Assembly: GCA_035293045.1 (NCBI GenBank)
Contig: DATDOY010000266.1
Coordinates: forward strand, 1-6,316
Reading direction: 5' to 3'
Origin: DATDOY01 sp035293045
GTDB lineage: Bacteria > Actinomycetota > Acidimicrobiia > IMCC26256 > JACPCJ01
DNA: 6,316 nt
Positions within the stretch are counted from its first letter, which is position 1. Each line of letters begins with the position of its first letter. A program made the translations under genes and the position numbers. The notes beneath the pieces are model-generated. The model was not told where the DNA came from, searched no databases, and worked only from the letters and a program-made list of their open reading frames with translations. This document shows positions 1 to 4,826 of this stretch, one piece after another.

Positions 1-177
1 GTCTACCGCGCTTGCGTGTCCGAAGCCACCGAAATCGCCCCGGACCTCCCGCTTCCCGAGTCGGGACGTCGGGATTTGAACTTGGAGCATCAGCGTGCCG
101 AGAGTCGATCCCTGGGGGCCGTCGCCGGGCCGTGGGAGCACGGACAACAGGGGATCACCACGGACTCCAGCCGATAG
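1..177 (+). CDS. C-terminal end of an unrecognised protein (partial, 5' end outside window)
   Basis: Frame 1 is open from the first base to a TAG at 175-177, giving 58 codons with no start inside the window. Third positions are mostly G or C (roughly 80 percent), as in the real genes further right, so this may be a true gene tail. The peptide begins VYRACVSEATEIAPDLPL and ends GQQGITTDSSR. I recognise no domain, and 58 open codons in GC-rich DNA can occur by chance. It ends about 63 bases before the tRNA-Ser 3' fragment. In integrative elements the integrase gene often lies beside the attachment site, so an integrase C-terminus is conceivable, but no catalytic residue is visible to support that. 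The sequence to the left of the window would decide it. Confidence 0.3.
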   Translation, partial: VYRACVSEATEIAPDLPLPESGRRDLNLEHQRAESRSLGAVAGPWEHGQQGITTDSSR

Positions 178-183
178 GGAAAA

Positions 184-222
184 CGCAGGTCACCAACCAG
201 ACTGATGTCATCTTCGCAGGTC
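184..222. repeat. Direct repeat CGCAGGTC, two copies, beside the tRNA fragment
   Basis: The octamer CGCAGGTC occurs at 184-191 and again at 215-222. The start-to-start distance is 31 bp, close to three helical turns, so both copies face the same side of the DNA. They lie just left of the tRNA-Ser 3' fragment, where arm-type binding sites of a tyrosine integrase or an excisionase would be expected if the fragment is an attachment core. That function is inference. Two 8-bp copies can arise by chance. Confidence 0.35.
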
Positions 223-239
223 CGGTAGGCCCCTGGGAT

Positions 240-296
240 CGGTCTCGAAAACCGTTGTGGCGCAAGCCACCGTGGGTTCAAATCCCACTCCCTCCG
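240..296 (+). tRNA. 3' part of tRNA-Ser(CGA), probable attachment-site remnant
   Basis: The segment folds as the 3' two thirds of a class II tRNA. The anticodon stem CGGT (240-243) pairs with ACCG (251-254) around loop CTCGAAA, with anticodon CGA at 246-248 reading UCG serine codons. The long variable arm has stem GTGGC (257-261) and GCCAC (266-270) with a GCAA loop. The T arm has GTGGG (272-276), loop TTCAAAT and CCCAC (284-288). The 3' acceptor strand TCCCTCC (289-295) is followed by discriminator G296. CCA is not encoded. A working gene needs GGAGGGA at its 5' end, and I find none in bases 1-239; no D arm can be drawn either. The next expected anticodon-stem pair, 239 with 255, is T-T, so tRNA-like sequence stops at 240. 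This matches the 3' tRNA duplicate left at the far end of an element integrated in a tRNA gene. The element would then lie to the left, and the bases to the right would be older chromosome. Confidence 0.72.
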
Positions 297-302
297 CTCG
301 GT

Positions 303-318
303 GATGTCGCGAGACATC
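303..318. terminator. Small GNRA-loop hairpin just after the tRNA fragment
   Basis: GATGTC (303-308) and GACATC (313-318) form a perfect 6-bp stem closed by the stable tetraloop GCGA. It starts 7 bases after the tRNA discriminator base, where a tRNA transcript terminator or processing structure would sit. There is no T tract after it, so it is at best a weak terminator. Confidence 0.35.
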
Positions 319-331
319 GGAGACACGCGGA

Positions 332-367
332 ACGACCCGAGCCGCCGATCGTCGCGGCTCGGGTCGT
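332..367. terminator. Perfect 14-bp hairpin, probable terminator
   Basis: Bases 332-345 (ACGACCCGAGCCGC) are exactly complementary to 354-367, with an 8-base loop CGATCGTC. The stem is very GC-rich and would form on either strand. Neither side has a T run, as in the tail-less hairpins often placed at gene ends in actinobacteria. It lies beyond the end of the leftward pilin operon and beyond the tRNA fragment, so it may stop transcription from both sides. Confidence 0.6.
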
Positions 368-397
368 GCCGTCGAATGCGCGAGCGGGCGCCCTGGG

Positions 398-448
398 CGA
401 ACTCGAGCAAGTTTCCCACCTCTCAGGTGGATTACTTGCTCGAGTTCG
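398..448. terminator. Long 15-bp hairpin with nested stem, probable terminator of the pilin operon
   Basis: Bases 398-412 (CGAACTCGAGCAAGT) pair perfectly with 434-448. Inside, CCACCT (416-421) pairs with AGGTGG (425-430) around a CTC loop. A 3 by 3 internal loop (413-415 with 431-433) separates the two stems. It begins 36 bases past the stop codon of the last pilin gene in the direction of that operon, the expected place for its terminator. No T tract follows on the minus strand. The fold is symmetric, so a bidirectional terminator or a stable 3'-end protector fits; an independent small RNA cannot be excluded. Confidence 0.7.
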
Positions 449-484
449 GTCCACGGCGTCGAGAGACACCGCCGATCGCGTCTC

Positions 485-1822
485 CTACACGGCGATCTCG
501 CGCAGGACCCTCACCACCACCCGGTGGTGTACGGCGCGGGCGCTCGTCCACGAGAAGCCGGGCGCGGCGGGCCGGGCGAAGGTCAGCGTGAAGTTCTGGT
601 CGACGTCGATCGACTTGCCGTACACCGCTCCCGCGAAGTGCTTCAGGTTCCTGAAGTCGACCGACCCGTTCGGCGCGAACAACAGGACGTGGATCGAGTC
701 GGGGATCGTCACGTTGTTGGTGAACTCGATCCCGCTCGTTGAGGTCGTGATGACCACCAAGTTGAGGATGCCCGCCGTGGCGTTGACGATTTCCCGGCTC
801 AGCGTCACCTTGCCGTCCGTCACGATCGTGACGTCCGCGTCCATCTTCCATTTCATGTCGAGATTCAGGGCCGCCGTGTCGTTGATCTTGTGGTGGCCGT
901 TGAACGGGAGGTTGGCGAGAGCCTTCGTCGACCAGTCCGCATAGAACGCCGTCGCATTCGACCACGTCGTCGGCGTCGGGGAGTAGTTGGCGGCGTCCCA
1001 CGTGAACGTCGGCAATCCTTCGACCCGGACCTCGGGCGGCGGAGAGTTGGGAGCGACGGTCCCGTCGACCGCGCCGCCGACCGTCACCGATCCGGCCGCC
1101 TGCACGCTGCCGACGACGTGTCCGTTGATGATGGCGCTGCCCCCTGAGAACACGCTCCCCTGGATCGTGGTCTGGCTGTCGTTGATCGTCACATTGCCAC
1201 CGGCGCGAATGTCGCCCGTGATGAGCGAGTTGTTCGAGGTCGTCACGTAGGCAGGGGTGACGACATGGCCGTTGACGTCAGAGTTGTTCTGCAGCGCAAT
1301 GCCGTGCGTGCTGTAGACATCGCCGTTCACCGTCATGTGGTTCGAGCCGGTGACCGTGCCATCGCCGGCGAACAGGCCGTAGTCGAACCCGTCGATCGTC
1401 TCGAGGTCGACCTCCGCTTCGAGTTTGCGGACTTCAACGTTCGCGGCGGTCTGGCTCGGCGCGTAGCCGGTGGCCACGATCTTTCGCCGCTTGTCGCTCG
1501 GGTCGCTCGTCGCAATCGGCTCCACCGTCGTGATCCACTCACCGGTATCGCCCGCGAGGACCCCGCTCGTCCCCGCGTAATCGGGGTCGAGCGTGAGCTG
1601 GCTCATGGCGGCGTTCACGCCGGCCTCGGCCGCGTTCACTGCTTGCTCCCACCCTCGCTCGTGCACCGACAACGTCGCGTCATGGACTCCAATTTGTGCC
1701 CACGTGGCCCCGAGGGCGAAGACGATGAGCGCGACGAAGAGGGCCATCGGGACCCCGAACCCTCGCTCGTCCGACGCCGCGTCGCGTGCGCGGCCCGGCC
1801 ATCCGCTCAGCAGTCGCGCCAT
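485..1822 (-). CDS. PilX-like type IV prepilin with beta-helix region and adhesin-like C-terminal domain
   Basis: A 445-residue protein, probably exported by the type IV pilus system as a minor pilin. Residues 1-21 are a short basic leader ending ERG. The G21/F22 junction followed by a hydrophobic run (about 22-44) resembles a class III prepilin site. The glutamate normally at mature position 5 is missing (Met26), which is typical of PilX-like proteins. NAAEAGVNAAMSQL (63-76) also fits the PilX amphipathic helix. Residues about 160-257 hold glycine-centred turns at G167, G185, G203, G222, G238 and G254, spaced 16-19 residues. They resemble rungs of a small beta-helix like those in polymer-forming (bactofilin) proteins. 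Residues about 260-415, with HVLLFAPNGSVDFRN (378-391) and FAGAVYGKSIDVDQNF, look like the extracellular domain found in PilX-like and adhesin-like proteins. The ATG at 1822 is chosen for its strong SD and for placing the leader correctly; the frame stays open to 2119 but that extension overlaps the PilW-like gene. It is last in a leftward three-gene operon and overlaps its upstream neighbour by 16 bp. Confidence 0.85.
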   Translation of the reverse strand: MARLLSGWPGRARDAASDERGFGVPMALFVALIVFALGATWAQIGVHDATLSVHERGWEQAVNAAEAGVNAAMSQLTLDPDYAGTSGVLAGDTGEWITTVEPIATSDPSDKRRKIVATGYAPSQTAANVEVRKLEAEVDLETIDGFDYGLFAGDGTVTGSNHMTVNGDVYSTHGIALQNNSDVNGHVVTPAYVTTSNNSLITGDIRAGGNVTINDSQTTIQGSVFSGGSAIINGHVVGSVQAAGSVTVGGAVDGTVAPNSPPPEVRVEGLPTFTWDAANYSPTPTTWSNATAFYADWSTKALANLPFNGHHKINDTAALNLDMKWKMDADVTIVTDGKVTLSREIVNATAGILNLVVITTSTSGIEFTNNVTIPDSIHVLLFAPNGSVDFRNLKHFAGAVYGKSIDVDQNFTLTFARPAAPGFSWTSARAVHHRVVVRVLREIAV

Positions 1823-2352
1823 GCGTTCCTCCCGGCGATGCTCGTCTCGAGAACTTGCACTTCCTTGCCGTCGGGCTGCGCGCTCAGCCGGACGTCGAGC
1901 CGCCGCCGCGTCGTCTCCGACAGCGTGAAGGTCGTCGCCGAGTCGATGAGTTCGGTGGCGACGACCTCGTCGCCACCCGTGCCGAGGTTCCGGTACAGCC
2001 GACCTCCTTCGACGCGGTAGGTCACCTCGTACGCACCAGAATTGAGCCGTGTCTTGAACCGGAGCCGGTACCCCGTGGCCGATCCGCCCGGCGTCGTGAC
2101 GAGCGGCTCGTAGACGCACTCGGCGGACCGGAACTCCTTCTCCAACCGCGCCACACCGATCCGCAACTCGTCGACCCCCCGAGAGCGCCGTTCGACGGCG
2201 GCGGTCGCGTTGAAGTTGCTGACCAGGGACGAGCCGACGGCGGCACCGGCGATCGCCATCAACGATCCCGCGATGGCGAGTTCGACGATGGTGAAGCCGC
2301 GCGAGTCGCTGACCATCCGCCGGCGGATTGCGGCGCGGAGACGGGCGATCAC
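1807..2352 (-). CDS. PilW-like type IV prepilin (minor pilin or pseudopilin)
   Basis: About 181 residues, a normal size for a minor pilin. The class III prepilin signature is clear: a basic leader (ARLRAAIRRR) ends SDSRG, with cleavage expected between G19 and F20. FTIVE follows, with the conserved Glu at mature position 5 (E24), and then a hydrophobic helix to about residue 44. ELRIGVARLEKEFRSAECVY (about 62-81) matches the pattern that follows the helix in PilW/PulJ-like proteins. The rest is probably the beta-rich globular head (TGYRLRFKTRL, YEVTYRVEGGRLYRNLG). Three starts are possible. GTG at 2352 overlaps the upstream stop as GTGA, the usual sign of translational coupling, and is preferred. 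TTG at 2364 adds four residues. ATG at 2316 leaves only a seven-residue leader. None has a strong SD. It is the middle gene of the operon, between the PilV-like and PilX-like genes. Confidence 0.85.
   Translation of the reverse strand: MIARLRAAIRRRMVSDSRGFTIVELAIAGSLMAIAGAAVGSSLVSNFNATAAVERRSRGVDELRIGVARLEKEFRSAECVYEPLVTTPGGSATGYRLRFKTRLNSGAYEVTYRVEGGRLYRNLGTGGDEVVATELIDSATTFTLSETTRRRLDVRLSAQPDGKEVQVLETSIAGRNAWRDC
1828..1833 (-). promoter_or_regulatory. Strong Shine-Dalgarno site of the PilX-like gene
   Basis: On the minus strand the sequence reads GGGAGG, then AACGC, then ATG at 1822. A five-base spacing from a near-perfect SD settles the start among several in-frame options. The site lies inside the coding tail of the PilW-like gene, as expected for a translationally coupled operon. 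It is the only clear SD among the gene starts of this window. Confidence 0.75.
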
Positions 2353-4004
2353 CCGGTCACCCAACTGGCTCGCGTGGCGATGCGGCCGTAGTCGAACTCG
2401 ACGGTCGTGTCGGCGAGCGTGCCGCTCGGGCCGGTGATGAGGATCTGCACGGTGATGCGCAGCCAGTTCGTGAGCGTGGCCTCGGCGAAGTCGATGGTGC
2501 CCGACGAGTCGGTGGTGCTGTTGAGCGACTTGCCGCCGGAGATCACGGTTGTCGTGAGCGAGACCGTGTTCTCGCCCACGTCGAACGACGCCGAGGCGGA
2601 CTCTTCCTTGTCCTCACCCGCGTCGAGGGTGATCGTTCGATAGCCGAGGGTTCCGCCGACCGTGTCGTAGACGTCGACGGTCACGCCGCTCGACGTGATG
2701 GCCGGTGCCACCACAGTAGGCCCTGCCCCAGCGGTGGCTTCCACATCGACCGAACTGACATGCACCGCAGAAACGAACCCGGCGGGTGCGCCCTGCATCG
2801 TGACGACGTCGACCGAAGGCATGACGAGATGCGCGGACGACGAAACCTTGTGCGTGTCCGACACCGAATCCTGATCGACCGTCGCCGTCGCTACCGACGC
2901 CCCGTTCAGTTCGACCAGGCTCCCTTCGACGGCGCCGAGGTCGAACCCGAACGACGTGCTGTCGGGACCGGTGCCCTCGCTCCAGTCGTACGCGAGCCGG
3001 TCGTCGTCACCGATGACCGTGGCGAAGCAAGAGAGGCACGAGCGCGCCGTGCTCTTGGTATGCACCGTGTCGTTGGCGCCAAGGTTCAGCGTCAGCACGC
3101 CGCCGGCCGACGCGGACTGCGCGATGTCGTAGGCCGGGCCCTCGACGTCGTGCTCCGGGAGGGCCGTCGAGGCGTCGCTGTCGGCTCCCGAGTCGGCGGA
3201 GATGCCGTTGCACTCGGCCACCGAGCCGGTGACCTCGCACCCGGTGACGGTTCCCGAGTTGACTTCGATGAGGCTCGAAGATGACCGCGCCTGGCCGGAG
3301 GCCTCCCGCACGAAGAGGGAGTTGATCTCGCCCACCGCGGACGGGTTGTAGATCAGGGCGCGGTTGAGATTGATGCCGGCCATCGTGCCGGTGAGCTCGA
3401 TCGTTCCCCCGTCGACGTCGGCAGTGGACTCGACGAGCGGGTCGGGGGGCACGCCCGCCTCGAACAGGTACGAAGAGAGGCGAACGTGGTGAGCAATGGG
3501 TCCCGCGGCGTCGCTCCACGACACGATGGCGGTGATCCGCTTGAAGGGATCGGCGGTGCCCTGGGTCGCCCAGGTCACGTACACCGACTTCGTGAAGGTT
3601 CCGCTGTCGTTGGTGACGGTCGTCCGGTGCGGGGAGAAGATCGGGTCGGGAGCGCCGACGAGTTGCTCCCCCTCGTAGACCTTCGGCGTCCCGGTCACGG
3701 CGGAGTCGGTGGCGAAGGTTGCGTCGCCAGCGAGGTCGTGCCCGACCTGGCTGTAGAGCGACGACCGGGCTTCTTCGATCGCGGTCCGGGCGAGCGCGAC
3801 GGCCCCCGTGCGGTGCCGGCCCGTCGAGAGGTTCTGGACAGTGGCGGAGAAGGTCGCGAGCGTGCCCGTCAGAACCAGGAAGACCAACGCCATCGCGATC
3901 GTCGTCTCGACGATGGTGAAGCCCGCGTCGTCACGGGCTCTGGATGCGGTCGTGCCGCGTCGGTGGTTTCCCCACCACGTGTGTATCGCTCGTAGGCAAG
4001 TCAT
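2349..4004 (-). CDS. Very large PilV-like type IV prepilin, probable tip or adhesin subunit
   Basis: A 551-residue protein, three or more times the usual minor-pilin length. A 28-residue basic leader ends ARDDAG. Cleavage is expected between G28 and F29, followed by FTIVETTIAMALVFLVLTG with the conserved Glu at mature position 5 (E33). GRHRTGAVALARTAIEEARS (62-81) and KRITAIVSWSD (155-165) are typical of PilV/PulI-type N-terminal modules, which here cover roughly the first 180 residues. Residues about 185-551 are a serine-, threonine-, valine- and acid-rich, probably beta-sandwich extracellular region that I cannot assign to a family. It has four cysteines: C256 and C265, and the pair C323/C326 (SCLSC), which could form disulfides outside the cell. 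ATG at 4004 is used; an adjacent in-frame GTG at 4007 is equally possible, and neither has an SD. It is the first gene of the operon and carries its largest surface domain, so a tip-adhesin role is inferred. Confidence 0.85.
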   Translation of the reverse strand: MTCLRAIHTWWGNHRRGTTASRARDDAGFTIVETTIAMALVFLVLTGTLATFSATVQNLSTGRHRTGAVALARTAIEEARSSLYSQVGHDLAGDATFATDSAVTGTPKVYEGEQLVGAPDPIFSPHRTTVTNDSGTFTKSVYVTWATQGTADPFKRITAIVSWSDAAGPIAHHVRLSSYLFEAGVPPDPLVESTADVDGGTIELTGTMAGINLNRALIYNPSAVGEINSLFVREASGQARSSSSLIEVNSGTVTGCEVTGSVAECNGISADSGADSDASTALPEHDVEGPAYDIAQSASAGGVLTLNLGANDTVHTKSTARSCLSCFATVIGDDDRLAYDWSEGTGPDSTSFGFDLGAVEGSLVELNGASVATATVDQDSVSDTHKVSSSAHLVMPSVDVVTMQGAPAGFVSAVHVSSVDVEATAGAGPTVVAPAITSSGVTVDVYDTVGGTLGYRTITLDAGEDKEESASASFDVGENTVSLTTTVISGGKSLNSTTDSSGTIDFAEATLTNWLRITVQILITGPSGTLADTTVEFDYGRIATRASWVTG

Positions 4005-4017
4005 CACATGAACTCAT

Positions 4018-4220
4018 GGCATGACTCGCCCCAGCAGCACCCGCAACGCGGGATCCGGAAGCCCGATTACTCCGGGCCGGATCGTCCATCGCGAGCACTC
4101 CCCCCGAACCTGTTCGTCGGCGGGACACCGCCCGCGTTGGAGGATGGTTCACCCGATTTGGCCCGACGTTGACCCAGAAACGAAAGGAAATGTCGGATTT
4201 GTCGCACCGCGGGGCGCGAC
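4018..4220. other. Intergenic region upstream of the pilin operon, nothing recognisable
   Basis: This stretch of about 200 bases must hold the promoter and leader of the leftward pilin operon, and the 3' region of the small membrane-protein gene. I looked for a cyclic-di-GMP (GEMM) riboswitch core, common before pilus genes, and for -10 hexamers, and found no convincing match. Only short inverted repeats are present, such as CGAAC/GTTCG near 4106-4117. Open frames through it lack recognisable protein features. Confidence 0.4.
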
Positions 4221-4385
4221 TCAGCGATCGGATGTCTCCGCAGGAGATGAGGCAGAAGACGAGGGCGCGGGTGGCGCCGGCGGTCGGCGACGATCGAGAA
4301 ATCGCACCAGGGCGAAGAGCACAACGGGTCCGACGAGCACGATGGCCTCGTCCCATCCGCCCTGATGGGCGACCAAGCGCAGCAT
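4221..4385 (-). CDS. Small single-pass membrane protein, function unknown
   Basis: A 54-residue protein read from ATG at 4385. It starts with a short N-terminus (MLRLVAHQGGWDE), followed by one hydrophobic helix (about 13-30, AIVLVGPVVLFALVRFL). A positive stop DRRR (31-34) follows, then a disordered Pro/Ser/Ala tail (PPAPPAPSSSASSPAETSDR). By the positive-inside rule the tail is cytoplasmic. I know of similar short actinobacterial proteins that place a GGWDE-like N-terminus before one helix, but no function is assigned to them. The start is supported by a TAnnnT hexamer 8 bases upstream, which suggests a leaderless transcript. An in-frame ATG at 4436 would add 17 residues but crosses the divergent gene's start. 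It is divergently arranged with the secreted-protein gene at 4435. Confidence 0.6.
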   Translation of the reverse strand: MLRLVAHQGGWDEAIVLVGPVVLFALVRFLDRRRPPAPPAPSSSASSPAETSDR

Positions 4386-4393
4386 GGCGCGCC

Positions 4394-4399
4394 AGGCTA
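4394..4399 (-). promoter_or_regulatory. Putative leaderless -10 element of the small membrane-protein gene
   Basis: On the minus strand TAGCCT lies 8 bases before the ATG at 4385. It fits the actinobacterial TAnnnT -10 consensus at the spacing expected when transcription starts at the start codon. No SD is present between it and the ATG, and no clear -35 box is seen. Confidence 0.4.
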
Positions 4400-4411
4400 A
4401 CGGCAGAGCCC

Positions 4412-4434
4412 GACCGCCGGTAGGGTCGGCGGTC
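4412..4434. promoter_or_regulatory. 8-bp inverted repeat in the divergent promoter region
   Basis: GACCGCCG (4412-4419) and CGGCGGTC (4427-4434) are perfect complements separated by GTAGGGT. The right arm ends at the base before the ATG of the secreted-protein gene, and the spacer contains most of that gene's putative -10 (TAGGGT). A repressor bound here would block that promoter and may also affect the divergent gene. It could instead be an RNA-level hairpin only if transcription starts further upstream. No regulator gene is adjacent. Confidence 0.4.
4421..4426 (+). promoter_or_regulatory. Putative leaderless -10 element of the secreted-protein gene
   Basis: TAGGGT lies 8 bases before the ATG at 4435, matching TAnnnT at leaderless spacing. 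There is no good SD. It lies almost entirely within the loop of the inverted repeat at 4412-4434. Confidence 0.42.
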
Positions 4435-4815
4435 ATGCCCTTGCGCCCGAGGCGCCACCGCTACGGCCTGCTCGCGGTGGCGTGCGTCGTCGTGTTGAAC
4501 GGCAACCCGGAGTGCGAGAACGTCGAGACATGCACGCCGACCGAGGTCGACGTCGAACACCGCGGTGACACATACGCCGTCTCTCTCAGTTCCGGCGACC
4601 AACCGCTGCGGGGACGGCGGATCCACGTGCAGGCGGTCGGCCGGAATGCGGAGATCTTCGCCGGGGACGTGACGCTCGACGCCGACGGCAAGGGCCGGAT
4701 CAAGGTTCCCGCGGAGATCCGGGCCCAAGCCCGCGAGGTCGTCGCATCGTACGGAGGCGACCGCACGTTCTGCCCGAGCGGCGACGGAACCGACGCCGGC
4801 ACCGGCGGCCCGTAA
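4435..4815 (+). CDS. Small secreted protein with probable Ig-like beta-sandwich domain
   Basis: A 126-residue protein from ATG at 4435. The N-terminus has a basic region (RPRRHR) and a hydrophobic stretch (about 10-23, GLLAVACVVVLNG), fitting a Sec signal peptide. C17 follows AVA, a poor lipobox, so a lipoprotein is possible but not favoured. The exported part has three cysteines (C27, C33, C113). It includes YAVSLSSGDQPLRGRRIHVQ (47-66), then DVTLDADGKGRIKVP (78-92). This resembles the strand, 'G-x-P-L-x-G' and 'DADGKG' pattern of bacterial Ig-like or carboxypeptidase-regulatory-like beta-sandwiches. The tail is Gly/Asp-rich. An upstream in-frame ATG at 4384 would add 17 residues and destroy the signal-peptide layout. 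It is the first gene of a rightward run, ending 11 bases before the FrhB-type gene. Its function is unknown; an extracellular binding or cell-wall role is a guess. Confidence 0.7.
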   Translation: MPLRPRRHRYGLLAVACVVVLNGNPECENVETCTPTEVDVEHRGDTYAVSLSSGDQPLRGRRIHVQAVGRNAEIFAGDVTLDADGKGRIKVPAEIRAQAREVVASYGGDRTFCPSGDGTDAGTGGP

Positions 4816-4818
4816 GCT
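4813..4818 (+). promoter_or_regulatory. Putative leaderless -10 element overlapping the previous stop codon
   Basis: TAAGCT, made of the TAA stop of the secreted-protein gene plus three bases, lies exactly 8 bases before the ATG at 4827. It matches TAnnnT at leaderless spacing. The FrhB-type gene may therefore have its own promoter as well as readthrough. There is no usable SD before the ATG. Confidence 0.4.
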
Positions 4819-4826
4819 CCGGGCGC

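Noticed and set aside
54..66. Near-palindrome TCCCGA-G-TCGGGA
   Set aside because: A one-base loop cannot form a hairpin, and a site of this size is common at this GC content; it also lies in the possible gene tail.
56..100. Possible second, antisense tRNA (GGATTTGAACTT resembles a reversed T loop)
   Set aside because: The flanking T stem does not pair (A opposite C at the second position) and no acceptor or anticodon arm can be drawn.
90..419. Minus-strand open frame of 109 codons containing WDLNPRWLAPQRFSRP
   Set aside because: This is the antisense translation of the tRNA-Ser fragment, a well-known false protein in databases, and it runs through two hairpins.
2328..3284. Plus-strand open frame of 318 codons opposite the PilV-like gene
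   Set aside because: The translation is Arg/Asp/Gly-rich with no recognisable fold and is fully antisense to a supported prepilin gene.
4018..4220. Possible cyclic-di-GMP riboswitch before the pilin operon
   Set aside because: I could not find the conserved core or the paired stems on the minus strand; the idea came only from gene context.
4021..4365. Plus-strand open frame of 114 codons in the region upstream of the pilin operon
   Set aside because: It has no SD or leaderless hexamer, no domain, and runs over the opposite-strand membrane-protein gene.
3931..4728. Minus-strand open frame of 265 codons across the pilin start, the intergenic region and two genes
   Set aside because: It overlaps the PilV-like leader, the small membrane-protein gene and the secreted-protein gene, and its translation is low-complexity and Arg-rich with no domain. 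It is a GC-rich shadow frame.
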